This document shows positions 17,413-25,617 of a stretch of DNA of 64,000 nt, in pieces (the stretch's first letter is position 1; each line of letters starts with the position of its first letter). The translations under genes and the position numbers were made by a program. The notes under the pieces are model-generated. The model searched no databases and was not told the origin of the DNA. It saw only the letters and a list, made by a program, of their open reading frames with translations. Source of the DNA: Eubacterium sp. An11 (GTDB lineage Bacteria > Bacillota > Clostridia > Lachnospirales > Lachnospiraceae). The DNA lies in contig NZ_NFLV01000005.1 in assembly GCF_002161065.1 (NCBI RefSeq), forward strand, positions 124,001-188,000. The letters are read 5' to 3'.

Positions 17413-18441
17413 TCATTTACCTCCTTTTTTTACGACGAAGCGTAAATCGGCAACACTGTCCCGTTCCACAAACTCCGTGCACACCTGTGTTTTTGTATTT
17501 ATTTTACTGTTTCCATCTTTCATCAATTCAATAAGCCTCCGGACTGCCAGCTGTCCCATTTCATATTTATATACCTTGATGGTGGTCAGCCGGGGCGTCG
17601 AAATCTCACAAAATGGCAGATCATCAAATCCGATGACAGAAATATCTTCCGGAACCCGGTAGCCGTACTCTTCAAATGCCTTGATACACCCCAGAGCAAT
17701 CATATCATTGTCGGCAAAGAACGCTGTCGGCATCTTCGGTCTTTTCTCCAGATATTCCCGCATATCCTTATAGGCGCCATCCATGGTGGTGCTCACCGTA
17801 AAAATGTATTCGTTATTCAGCGGAATATTATTCTTGGCAAGCGCTCTGCTGTATCCCGCGGATCGGGATGTGAACGCCTTGATCCTAAACCTTCCTCTGA
17901 GATATCCGATCTCCCGGTGTCCCCGCTTTATCAGGTACTGGACCGCATTCACCGCCGAATCTGCATTGTTGATCAGAACCGCATTCATCGGAAAATTAGA
18001 ACTCCAGCAGTCCAGCAGTACAATCGGGCAGTGCCCGTTCATGAAAAGTGGAAATTCGTCATCCAGAAGCTCCGTTCCCAGAAGGATCACCGCTGTGGAT
18101 GTGTCATTTAAAATCGCATTTACCTGCTCCTCAAAATCAGGAGCCGTTCTGTCCAGATTACACATGACCATCTCATAGCCGGAAGCCCTGCACTCATTTT
18201 CCACACCTTTCAGCAGTACAGAAAAGAAGGGAGAATCATCAATAATCAGGCCATTTCTCTTATAGATCACAAGCTTGATTTTGGAAATCTTATTCTCGGA
18301 AATATAACCAATCTCTTTTGCGACCTGAAATATGGTGTTGGCAGTTTTACGGTTAACCCCCTTCTTATGATTCAGAGCGTTGGAAATTGTAGCCGGTGAA
18401 TAACCTGTTATTTCACTGATCTGTTTGATACTGGCTTTCAT
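17413..18441 (-). CDS. LacI-family transcriptional regulator
   Basis: 342 residues. The N-terminal HTH is KQISEITGYSPATISNALNH with the hinge helix following, and a sugar-binding-protein-like domain (VISVIGFDDLP-type motif SVIGFDDLPFCEIS near residue 275, typical of LacI/GalR). It is read in the same direction as the sugar genes and is the first gene of the operon, its stop codon overlapping the next region. It therefore probably represses its own operon and responds to the sugar or a pathway intermediate. GGAGGG precedes the ATG. A candidate operator lies at 18610-18624. Confidence 0.9.
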   Translation of the reverse strand: MKASIKQISEITGYSPATISNALNHKKGVNRKTANTIFQVAKEIGYISENKISKIKLVIYKRNGLIIDDSPFFSVLLKGVENECRASGYEMVMCNLDRTAPDFEEQVNAILNDTSTAVILLGTELLDDEFPLFMNGHCPIVLLDCWSSNFPMNAVLINNADSAVNAVQYLIKRGHREIGYLRGRFRIKAFTSRSAGYSRALAKNNIPLNNEYIFTVSTTMDGAYKDMREYLEKRPKMPTAFFADNDMIALGCIKAFEEYGYRVPEDISVIGFDDLPFCEISTPRLTTIKVYKYEMGQLAVRRLIELMKDGNSKINTKTQVCTEFVERDSVADLRFVVKKGGK

Positions 18442-18466
18442 TTCTTACCCTCCTTTTTGTACGTTA

Positions 18467-18495
18467 ATTATAAAATTTTTACATAATCTTTTCAA
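18467..18495 (-). promoter_or_regulatory. Promoter of the LacI-sugar operon
   Basis: On the minus strand TTGAAA (18495-18490), 17-nt spacer, TATAAT (18472-18467). It predicts a leader of only about 20 bases before the LacI start codon. Confidence 0.75.
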
Positions 18496-18609
18496 TTAAT
18501 TTTTTTCAAAAACGCCATTTCAAAATCAAATCTGTTAAATATTTATATTTTTTCATCTATTTTTTGTGCATATTTACGTGAAATATCTTGTGATTCCCAT
18601 GTTTTATTA

Positions 18610-18624
18610 AAAAACGTCGTTTTT
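18610..18624. promoter_or_regulatory. Candidate operator palindrome in the LacI-malQ intergenic region
   Basis: AAAAACG-T-CGTTTTT is a perfect inverted repeat with a one-base centre, between the two divergent promoters. Binding by the adjacent LacI protein is inference; a related half-site AAAAACG lies near 18507. The 357-bp gap otherwise holds only AT-rich sequence and the two promoters. Confidence 0.4.
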
Positions 18625-18692
18625 GTCATATAAAATTTTATATAAATATTTTGCAGGCTTCTTTATGTGATTTTTTTATGTTACGCTTTTGA

Positions 18693-18721
18693 TTGCGATT
18701 TTTCAGAAAATTCTGTATAAT
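18693..18721 (+). promoter_or_regulatory. Promoter of malQ
   Basis: TTGCGA at 18693-18698, 17-nt spacer, TATAAT at 18716-18721, about 78 bases before the malQ start. Confidence 0.7.
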
Positions 18722-18798
18722 AAACGGAGCATGTGATATCCAGACCAGCGTTTTCAGAACAGATATCACGGAATATCAGAAAATAAAAGGAGGAAAGT

Positions 18799-20307
18799 AT
18801 GCGTGAGCAATTAGACACGATAAAACATTTATACCGTCTCTCGGGCATATTGGTTCACCCCACTTCTCTTCCCGGGGAATATGGCATCGGAGATTTAGGT
18901 CCGGAGGCGTACCGTTTTGCAGATTTTCTCAGAGACGCCGGCCAGCATCTCTGGCAAACGCTGCCTCTCGGTCCCACTGGCGATACAAACTGTCCGTATC
19001 AGTGCTATTCATCTTTCGCCGGTCAGCCTCTGCTGATCAGCCCGGAACTTCTCAGGGATGACAGTCTTTTATCCGGGGAAGATCTGAGGGACAAACCGGA
19101 GTTTCCGGAAGAAAAGGTGGATTATGAGCTGGTAAAAGAATACAAAGACACTTTATTTCACAGAGCTTTCGAACGATTTCAGGCGGAAGACTTTCCTGAA
19201 CTGAAAAAAGAATTTGAAGAGTTTTGCCTGAATACAGACTGGCTTCCTGATTATGCTATGTTTATGGCCATCAAAAAGAGTAAAAATGGCGCGCACTGGC
19301 TGAACTGGGAGAAAAAATACAGAAAACCGACCAAATCACAGAAAACAGTGATCGAAAGAGAACTGCATGAGGAGATCACTTACGAGAAGTTTCTCCAATG
19401 GCTGTTTTTCCGCCAGTGGGAAGCGCTGAAACAATATGCCAACGAACAGGGGATTCTTTTGATCGGCGACATCCCGATCTTTGTGGCTGGAGACAGCGCC
19501 GACGTTTGGGCTCAGCCTAAATTATTCCAGCTGGATAAAGACGGATTTCCGACAGTGGTCGCCGGCGTGCCGCCGGATTATTTCAGCGCCACCGGTCAGC
19601 TGTGGGGCAATCCTCTCTACGACTGGAAATATCACAAAAAGACCGATTTTGCATGGTGGATGAAACGAATTGAAACACAGCTGACCATGAGCGATATCGT
19701 CCGCATTGACCATTTCCGCGGACTGGAAAGCTACTGGGAAGTTCCCGCCGATGCGGAAAACGCACTGGCCGGTAAATGGGCGGAAGGTCCCCGGGATGCT
19801 TTCTTTGAACAGATTGAACAGATTTTCGGAACTGACTTACCAATTATTGCAGAGGATCTGGGCGTTATCACCGATGAAGTCCGGGCTCTTCGGGACCGCT
19901 ATCATCTGCCGGGCATGAAGATTCTGCAGTTTGCTTTCGAGGATGACAACAGCAGCTATCTTCCGTATAACCAGCCGTATAACTGTATCTGTTATTCCGG
20001 TACCCATGATAACGACACCAGCACCGGCTGGTATGACCACGCGCCGGAACATATCCGGGATAAGGTCCGCCGTTACATGAACACAGACGGTTCCCAGATC
20101 AGCTGGGATTTCATCCGCACCTGTTTCGGTTCCCCTGCCAGAATCGCCATTGTTCCGGTTCAGGATCTGCTGTGCCAGGGCAGTGAATACCGCATGAACG
20201 TACCAGGTGTTGCCGACGGCAACTGGGCTTACCGGATCAAGGACGGCCTGCTGACCTCCGATATCGCCAAGCGTCTCCGTGACATCACCCGACTTTATGG
20301 CAGATAG
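18799..20307 (+). CDS. malQ: 4-alpha-glucanotransferase (amylomaltase)
   Basis: 502 residues, GH77 family. LSGILVHPTSLPGEYGIGDLG is followed by catalytic residues at expected spacing: Asp304 in VRIDHFRG (nucleophile), Glu352 in IAEDLG (acid/base) and Asp404 in GTHDND. The cytoplasmic enzyme rearranges malto-oligosaccharides from starch or glycogen and releases glucose. AAAGGAGGAA precedes the ATG at 18799. It is divergent from the LacI operon and followed after 9 bases by plsC, so the two are probably co-transcribed. Confidence 0.96.
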   Translation: MREQLDTIKHLYRLSGILVHPTSLPGEYGIGDLGPEAYRFADFLRDAGQHLWQTLPLGPTGDTNCPYQCYSSFAGQPLLISPELLRDDSLLSGEDLRDKPEFPEEKVDYELVKEYKDTLFHRAFERFQAEDFPELKKEFEEFCLNTDWLPDYAMFMAIKKSKNGAHWLNWEKKYRKPTKSQKTVIERELHEEITYEKFLQWLFFRQWEALKQYANEQGILLIGDIPIFVAGDSADVWAQPKLFQLDKDGFPTVVAGVPPDYFSATGQLWGNPLYDWKYHKKTDFAWWMKRIETQLTMSDIVRIDHFRGLESYWEVPADAENALAGKWAEGPRDAFFEQIEQIFGTDLPIIAEDLGVITDEVRALRDRYHLPGMKILQFAFEDDNSSYLPYNQPYNCICYSGTHDNDTSTGWYDHAPEHIRDKVRRYMNTDGSQISWDFIRTCFGSPARIAIVPVQDLLCQGSEYRMNVPGVADGNWAYRIKDGLLTSDIAKRLRDITRLYGR

Positions 20308-20316
20308 GAGAATATT

Positions 20317-21063
20317 ATGAATTTACGGGCATTTTGCATTTTAGTTTATGTAATCTATTATATTATCGTGACCACTCCGCAAAGACGACGTCTGCGGGAG
20401 ATGGCAGAGACGGACCCGGCGGAAAGCTCCCGCCTCTCTCATCTGTCGGTAAAAAAGGCCTTCCGCATGATCCTTCGGATTGCCGGAGTGAAGATTGAAG
20501 TGAGTGGACTGGACAATATTCCTGACGAGGCCTGTCTGTATGTGGGAAACCACAACAGTTATTTTGATATCCTCGTCACGGAAACTGTCATTCCTTCAGG
20601 TACAGGCTTCGTCTCCAAGGACAGCCTGCAGAAGATTCCGGGACTGTCCTCCTGGATGAATCTTATTCATTGTCTGTTTTTAAACAGAACCGATGTCCGG
20701 GAAGGTCTGAAAATGATCCTGACCGGCGCCGATTATCTGAAAGAGGGATATTCCATGTTTATTTTCCCGGAAGGCACCCGAAGCCGGGACGGACATATCG
20801 GCGAATTCAAGGGCGGAAGCCTGAAAATGGCACAGAAAGCCGGCGCTCCCATTGTTCCGGTTGCCATTTCCGGTTCCAGTAAAATATTTGAAAAAAACGA
20901 GGGGCTCCGTGTGACCCCCGGCCATGTCAAGGTTTCCTTCGGAACTCCGTTCAAGTTCTCAGATCTGACAAAGGAGCAGAAGAAAACCATCAGTGATCAT
21001 ACAAGAGCAGCAATCCAGGTTATGCTGGATCATCACTCAGAAAATATCTGGGCAGATGACTAA
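20317..21063 (+). CDS. plsC: 1-acyl-sn-glycerol-3-phosphate acyltransferase
   Basis: 248 residues with an N-terminal membrane helix, the HX4D catalytic motif in GNHNSYFD (His79, Asp84), and FPEGTRSRDG near 148-157 for phosphate binding. It acylates lysophosphatidic acid in phospholipid synthesis at the membrane. AGGAGA lies 5 bases before the ATG; the gene starts 9 bases after malQ. Pairing with malQ has no obvious biochemical meaning. Confidence 0.93.
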   Translation: MNLRAFCILVYVIYYIIVTTPQRRRLREMAETDPAESSRLSHLSVKKAFRMILRIAGVKIEVSGLDNIPDEACLYVGNHNSYFDILVTETVIPSGTGFVSKDSLQKIPGLSSWMNLIHCLFLNRTDVREGLKMILTGADYLKEGYSMFIFPEGTRSRDGHIGEFKGGSLKMAQKAGAPIVPVAISGSSKIFEKNEGLRVTPGHVKVSFGTPFKFSDLTKEQKKTISDHTRAAIQVMLDHHSENIWADD

Positions 21064-21095
21064 GAAGATTCATGCTAATTTTTTCAGGATTGTTC

Positions 21096-21124
21096 TTTTC
21101 ATAATGAAAAAAAAATGTTACAAT
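21096..21124 (+). promoter_or_regulatory. Extended -10 promoter for the small membrane protein
   Basis: TTTTCA at 21096-21101, 17-nt spacer, TACAAT at 21119-21124 preceded by TGT (extended -10). Confidence 0.5.
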
Positions 21125-21205
21125 ATCTGTTTGTAATGATGAACTGCCCAGGCTGACGGATCCGCTTCCGCCGGTTTGGACGTATATAACTTAGGAGGAT
21201 GAGAC

Positions 21206-21724
21206 ATGAATGTGAATCCATGGATTATTACGGCTGTCATTCTGGTCATCGCCATCGCCGTTCTCGCATTCCTTTATTACAAAGGCTCCAAAATGCAAAA
21301 ACAGCAGGCAGAGCAGAAAACCAAACTTTTTGAGGCAGCACAGCAGGCTACCATTCTTGTAATTGACAAAAAAAGAATGCCTCTGATTGATTCCGGACTC
21401 CCGCAGGCCGTTCTCGACCAGACTCCGAAGAGAGCTCGCCGGGCGAAGGTTCCTGTGGTCAAGGCAAAGATCGGGCCCCGGGTTATGTCCCTCATTGCCG
21501 ACGAGGACGTATATGATCTGATTCCTGTGAAAGCAGAAGTCAAAGCTATGATCAGCGGCATCTATATCACCAGCATCAATAACTTCCGCAAGGCTCCGGT
21601 GCCTGCTCCGGAAAAGAAAGGCTTCATCGCCAAGATCCGCAGGAACGCCGACAAGGCGCAGGAAAATATTGACGCTGCCAAGGCAAAACAGGAAAAGGCC
21701 AAAAAAGACCGAAAGAAAAAATAA
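21206..21724 (+). CDS. Hypothetical protein with N-terminal membrane helix
   Basis: 172 residues. One membrane helix at about 7-25 is followed by a Lys/Gln-rich helix, a small globular middle (residues about 45-125, with RMPLIDSGLP and DEDVYDLIPVKAEV) and a Lys/Ala coiled-coil tail ending KKDRKKK. No family was recognised. The single helix and basic tail suggest a cytoplasmic-facing membrane-bound protein. TAGGAGGAT precedes the ATG, so the gene is probably real. It has its own promoter and terminator. Confidence 0.75.
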   Translation: MNVNPWIITAVILVIAIAVLAFLYYKGSKMQKQQAEQKTKLFEAAQQATILVIDKKRMPLIDSGLPQAVLDQTPKRARRAKVPVVKAKIGPRVMSLIADEDVYDLIPVKAEVKAMISGIYITSINNFRKAPVPAPEKKGFIAKIRRNADKAQENIDAAKAKQEKAKKDRKKK

Positions 21725-21765
21725 AGACGGCGCTCTGACCGGAAAGATCCGCCGTTACACAAAAA

Positions 21766-21811
21766 CCCCGTATTATCTCCGCTTTTCATAAAAAGCTTTG
21801 ATAATACGGGG
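21766..21811. terminator. Bidirectional terminator between the small membrane protein and DUF1934 genes
   Basis: CCCCGTATTATC (21766-21777) pairs with GATAATACGGGG (21800-21811), with an inner AGCTTTT/AAAAGCT stem. T-rich tails exist on both strands. Confidence 0.9.
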
Positions 21812-21817
21812 TATTTT

Positions 21818-22255
21818 TTATTCCTCGGGCAGGGGCCGTACTTCCACCGTCAGATGGTACTCAGACACCAGCATCCCGGACATATAAAACGCATACTCCA
21901 GAGTGAGCCTGAACAGATCGTCCTTTGCATGTATCTTCACTCTCTTGGTATCGGATACCATCTCCATCGGTCCCGCCGGCGACTGATACACACAGGCTTC
22001 CGAATGTCCTTCCCGAAACCGCAGCAGCGAATCTCCTCCACCACTCTTTTTCAATTCCACCACATCCGGCGAGATTGTCAGACGGTTCCTGAACGTCTGT
22101 CCTTCCTCCGTGGTCTCTGAATAAAAAATATAATGCTTTCCATTTTTTGTAAAATAATCAGCGAAAGTGACGATCTCCGACGTCTCTTCCTGACCAAATC
22201 CCCGCTGCACGCCTCTGACCGTCAGGTGCAGCTTCTTTTTCTTATCGTTTGCCAT
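21818..22255 (-). CDS. DUF1934 domain protein (YwiB-like)
   Basis: 145 residues of the DUF1934/YwiB family, a lipocalin-like beta barrel of unknown function. Markers are VTFADYFTKNGKHYIFYSE in the first half and YAFYMSGMLVSEYHLTVEV at the end. No signal peptide or membrane helix, so cytoplasmic. It begins 11 bases after the ddl stop codon and shares its transcript, which hints at a cell-wall-related condition but proves nothing. Confidence 0.88.
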   Translation of the reverse strand: MANDKKKKLHLTVRGVQRGFGQEETSEIVTFADYFTKNGKHYIFYSETTEEGQTFRNRLTISPDVVELKKSGGGDSLLRFREGHSEACVYQSPAGPMEMVSDTKRVKIHAKDDLFRLTLEYAFYMSGMLVSEYHLTVEVRPLPEE

Positions 22256-22266
22256 GCTCTATCCTT

Positions 22267-23328
22267 CTATCCCTCATAGCGGACCATTGCCAGATCAATT
22301 AATTTCTGCACCAGTGCTTTCTTGTCAAGTCCTCTTGCTTCCCAGAGCATCGGGTACATGCTGATGGCTGTAAAGCCCGGCAGGGTGTTGATCTCATTGA
22401 ACACCACTTCGTTGGTGTCCTCTTTTAAGAAGAAATCCACTCTGGATAAGCCATAACAATCCAGAGCCTTAAAAATCGCCTCGGCATCTCTGCGGATCTC
22501 CTCCGCCTTACCTTCCGGCAATTCCGGATCCACAACGGTCTTTGACTCGGCATTATTATACTTGGCCTCGTAAGTATAGAAGGTGTCCGCCGCCAGAATC
22601 TCACCCACGCCGGAAGCCTTGGCGTCCGCGCCGCCCAGCACCGCGCACTCCAGTTCTCTTCCCACGATATTCTCTTCCACAAGGATCTTTGTATCATGCT
22701 TCGCCGCCAGCTCCAATGCGGCAATCAGCTCTTCCCGGCACTCTGCCTTTCCCACTCCCTGGGAAGATCCCGCCTTGGACGGCTTCACAAACACCGGATA
22801 CGGAAGACTTTTTTCCACTCTGGAAACCACGGCATCCATCTCTTTTAATTCTGAACGGTGTACGCCCACAAACTTCGCCTGGCGAATACCGATCGAATCC
22901 ACGATGATCTTCGTGTAGAACTTATCCATGGAGCAGGCTGACGCCAGCACGCCGCAGCCCACATATGGGATCTGCGCCAGTTCCAGCAGTCCCTGCAGGG
23001 TGCCGTCCTCCCCGTTCATTCCGTGAAGCACCGGAAATACCACATCCACATGAAGTCTTTCCACCTTGTCTCCCTGGATCAGACACAGTTCATTCCTGCC
23101 GGTCTCCGGTGAGATCATTGCCTGTGTATGCCCCTTCACCCAGGAGCCGTCTCTGATCTTATCCACAGACTCCACCAGCTTCCACTGGCCTTCTTTCGTG
23201 ATGCCAACCATGATCACGTTATAAATATCTGTATTAATATTCTCAATCACTGTAGCGGCAGACATGAGGGACACCTCATGTTCCGAAGATCTGCCTCCCA
23301 TAACCACAACGATGTTTTTCTCCGCCAT
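22267..23328 (-). CDS. ddl: D-alanine--D-alanine ligase
   Basis: 353 residues, an ATP-grasp enzyme. MGGRSSEHEVSLMSA at the start, PVLHGMNGEDGTLQGLLEL, KPSKAGSSQGVGK and EINTLPGFTAISMYP at the end are family hallmarks; YEAKYNN marks the omega loop of normal D-Ala-D-Ala ligases. It supplies the dipeptide for peptidoglycan. The ATG at 23328 follows AAAGGA; alternative in-frame starts at 23337 and further upstream would add non-conserved residues. First gene of an operon with DUF1934. Confidence 0.96.
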   Translation of the reverse strand: MAEKNIVVVMGGRSSEHEVSLMSAATVIENINTDIYNVIMVGITKEGQWKLVESVDKIRDGSWVKGHTQAMISPETGRNELCLIQGDKVERLHVDVVFPVLHGMNGEDGTLQGLLELAQIPYVGCGVLASACSMDKFYTKIIVDSIGIRQAKFVGVHRSELKEMDAVVSRVEKSLPYPVFVKPSKAGSSQGVGKAECREELIAALELAAKHDTKILVEENIVGRELECAVLGGADAKASGVGEILAADTFYTYEAKYNNAESKTVVDPELPEGKAEEIRRDAEAIFKALDCYGLSRVDFFLKEDTNEVVFNEINTLPGFTAISMYPMLWEARGLDKKALVQKLIDLAMVRYEG

Positions 23329-23418
23329 TTCTTTCATTCCTTTCCTGTATTGCCCGGGCAGCCCCGGGATACAAACCTGCTGTTCTCCGCAGGCACTCAC
23401 CGGCACAAAACCCCTTTT

Positions 23419-23446
23419 ATTATATTATCTTTTTCTTGTTCTGCAA
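23419..23446 (-). promoter_or_regulatory. Promoter of ddl
   Basis: On the minus strand TTGCAG (23446-23441), 16-nt spacer, TATAAT (23424-23419), about 90 bases before the ddl start. Confidence 0.65.
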
Positions 23447-23580
23447 TACTATATCATATTCTTATGCATTTGAACACTTTACATTATTCTTTCTCTTTTC
23501 GTATCTGAGAAATTTCAGAAAGGAACATCCCCACCGGGAAGGCTTTTCGCTTGATCATGGACATCCCGGCTGTCTGCGGT

Positions 23581-23628
23581 GAAAAAGAAAAAAGCCAAAG
23601 ATTCCGGATTCATCCGGTCTCTTCAGCT
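23581..23628 (-). terminator. Terminator after the small secreted peptide gene
   Basis: On the minus strand an imperfect stem around CCGGAT/ATCCGG (inner) and AGC/GCT (outer) runs directly into TTTTTTCTTTTT, 24 bases after the stop codon. Confidence 0.65.
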
Positions 23629-23651
23629 TCCCGATTCACAGTGCGCGTATC

Positions 23652-23852
23652 CTACAGCGGCACTTCCTCGTCCATCACGATGTCGATATTTCCGTCTTCC
23701 GGTCCCTGCTCATCCCAGTAGGTCTCAAAAAACTTGTCAAAAATACTTGCTGTCGCTGTGGCCTTCACTCCTGTAGCTGCCACAGTACCCCCGATGATAC
23801 CCAATGCCATTACCAGACAAATTGCAGGCGCCATTAATTTTTTACGTAACAT
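23652..23852 (-). CDS. Small secreted or membrane-anchored peptide, unknown function
   Basis: 66 residues. Residues 1-30 are a clear signal peptide: MLRKKLMAPA, a hydrophobic core, then GTVAATGVKA near the cleavage region. The remaining roughly 35 residues are acidic and end DIVMDEEVPL. No Cys and no family recognised. AAGGGAGAG precedes the ATG at 23852, a consensus promoter lies 180 bases upstream and a terminator follows, so this is very likely a real monocistronic gene. A 20-codon upstream frame overlaps its start. Confidence 0.65.
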   Translation of the reverse strand: MLRKKLMAPAICLVMALGIIGGTVAATGVKATATASIFDKFFETYWDEQGPEDGNIDIVMDEEVPL

Positions 23853-23904
23853 TTTTCAACTCTCCCTTCCGGATCAGAATATCCGCTGTCCGGCATAAAA
23901 CCAT
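23842..23904 (-). CDS. 20-residue upstream reading frame overlapping the small secreted peptide
   Basis: ATG at 23904, TAA at 23844-23842, with GGAGG 9 bases upstream. It encodes MVLCRTADILIRKGELKNVT. Its last codons overlap the start codon of the 66-residue peptide in another frame, a geometry typical of translational coupling. Whether it is translated is not known. Confidence 0.35.
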   Translation of the reverse strand: MVLCRTADILIRKGELKNVT

Positions 23905-24034
23905 CCCTGGCTTCCTCCCGTACTCTGTTCTTCTGAATCACAGATATCCCTCTTCCTGAACCCTTATATGTGTCTTCTCAAAATCATTATCAACTGCAAA
24001 TTGTAACAGATTCTGAGTTTGTTTGATAATAAAA

Positions 24035-24063
24035 ATACTAGCACAGCCAACCTGCTCTGTCAA
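24035..24063 (-). promoter_or_regulatory. Strong promoter for the small secreted peptide
   Basis: On the minus strand TTGACA (24063-24058), 17-nt spacer, TAGTAT (24040-24035) with an extended -10 TGC. It gives a leader of roughly 175 bases. Confidence 0.75.
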
Positions 24064-24129
24064 TAAATCCCATTACATTTTCCGATTTTTATCAAATTTT
24101 TACACCCTTTTAACATGAAAATGTAATAT

Positions 24130-25188
24130 CTAACCGAGCTTTTTCTTAAGCATTCCCGGATTCATCGCATTGGCCAGGGCCGTCTCCTTGTCTATCTTTC
24201 CCTCCGCACACAATTTTGCCAGATAATGATCCAGGGAAAACAGGCTGTCCGCAACGGAAGAATAGATCATTCCATCAATCTGGTGGACCTTACCGTCCCG
24301 AATCATATTTTTGATAGCTGTGTTCACCGTCATCAGCTCAAAAGCCGGAACCCGTCTGCCGCCGGCTCCGCCCACCAGCTGCTGGGACACCACCGCATTG
24401 AGTACAGAAGCCAGCTGCACAGTGATCTGTCTCTGCTGATTTGGAGGAAAAACATCAATAATACGATCTACCGCATTGGCTGCTCCCACTGTGTGAAGCG
24501 TGGAAAATACCAGATGTCCGGTCTCCGCCGCCGTCATGGCGATCTGAATGGTCTCATAATCCCGCATCTCCCCCAGAAGAATCACATCGGGACTCTGCCG
24601 CAGCGCCGCCCGCAGTGCAGTTTGATAACTTTCCGTGTCGGAACTGACCTCCCGCTGACTTACAATGCTTTTCTTGTGCCGGTGCAGAAATTCCAGCGGA
24701 TCTTCCAGTGTGATAATATGGCTCTCTCTGGTACTGTTGATTCTGTCGATAAGACACGCCAGAGTGGTGGACTTGCCGCTTCCGGCCGGCCCTGTCACCA
24801 GCACCAGCCCCTTTCTGTACTCTGCCAGATTGAGAATGGAATCCGGAATCTCCAGTTCTCCCGGATCCGGAAGCTGAAAGGCGATGAGTCGGATCACCGC
24901 CGCCAGAGATCCTCTCTGCTTATAAATACTGGCACGGAACCGGGCCAGGTTGGCAATGGAAAAAGAAAAATCATCGTCTCCCTTTTCTTCCATTTTCTCT
25001 ATACTATGATTGGGCACAAGGGCATAAATATCCCGGATCAGCCGTTCCGTTTCCTCCGGCATGACTCTTTCCTCACTCATATGTACCATCTTTCCATTGA
25101 CTTTGCAGGTCAGCGGAAGTCCGGCAACGATAAATAAATCCGACGCCCCCTGCGCCACCGCCTTTTCCAGATACTCCCGTAATTCCAC
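24130..25188 (-). CDS. pilT: Type IV pilus PilT-like ATPase
   Basis: 352 residues of the secretion ATPase superfamily. Walker A GPAGSGKST (133-141), Asp box ITLEDPLEFLH (159-169), Walker B DVILLGEMRD (201-210), His box GHLVFSTLHT (224-233) and AIKNMIRDGK (291-300), which corresponds to the AIRNLIRE motif characteristic of PilT retraction ATPases. A GTG start at 25188 has GGGAG 8 bases upstream. It is the last gene of the pilus-like operon. Retraction is the usual role, but no PilB extension ATPase is encoded here. Confidence 0.93.
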   Translation of the reverse strand: MELREYLEKAVAQGASDLFIVAGLPLTCKVNGKMVHMSEERVMPEETERLIRDIYALVPNHSIEKMEEKGDDDFSFSIANLARFRASIYKQRGSLAAVIRLIAFQLPDPGELEIPDSILNLAEYRKGLVLVTGPAGSGKSTTLACLIDRINSTRESHIITLEDPLEFLHRHKKSIVSQREVSSDTESYQTALRAALRQSPDVILLGEMRDYETIQIAMTAAETGHLVFSTLHTVGAANAVDRIIDVFPPNQQRQITVQLASVLNAVVSQQLVGGAGGRRVPAFELMTVNTAIKNMIRDGKVHQIDGMIYSSVADSLFSLDHYLAKLCAEGKIDKETALANAMNPGMLKKKLG

Positions 25189-25212
25189 GATATCTTCTCC
25201 CTCTCTTTCCTG

Positions 25213-25617
25213 TCATTCTCCCTGATATACATCCAGAGACCGGTCTGCCTCCCATTCGTCGGAAGAACGGAGCTGCCACCGGGTCACATCAAAACCCTTC
25301 TCTCCGTCCACCTCCGTCAGCACCACAGAAACAGTGAGCATCTGGCCATCGGCCACTTCTTCCTCAAAAGAAAACTGCGTACCCGCCGCCAGATCCTGCT
25401 CCTCTGCCTCCTGCATACGGTCCGCGATCTGCTCCTGTATCCGGTCTGCCGCCGCATAGTAGGCCGTCGTGTGATCCGCCGCCTTCTGGGACAGCCGCTT
25501 GTCCGCCACCGCATTTTCCAGTGCCAGTACAGAAAATGTCAGAAGCGCCAGTGTCATAAAAACCAGAATCAGCAGTGATATACCCACATTCATCACCGGC
25601 ATTCCCTTTTTTCTCAT
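25213..25617 (-). CDS. Pseudopilin-like membrane protein, unknown family
   Basis: 134 residues. An N-terminal hydrophobic helix (about 11-33, VGISLLILVFMTLALLTFSV) is followed by a soluble acidic domain. The layout is pilin-like, but the usual Glu at position 5 after the processing Gly is absent, as in some minor pilins of the PilX/GspK type. The gene overlaps its upstream neighbour by 4 bases (ATGA) and pilT begins 25 bases after its stop, so it belongs to the same transcript. Specific function unknown. Confidence 0.65.
   Translation of the reverse strand: MRKKGMPVMNVGISLLILVFMTLALLTFSVLALENAVADKRLSQKAADHTTAYYAAADRIQEQIADRMQEAEEQDLAAGTQFSFEEEVADGQMLTVSVVLTEVDGEKGFDVTRWQLRSSDEWEADRSLDVYQGE

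Noticed and set aside
23853-24036. Cyclic-di-GMP or other known riboswitch in the long leader of the small secreted peptide
   Set aside because: The conserved core sequence of the classes I know could not be found. The coordinates are read on the minus strand.
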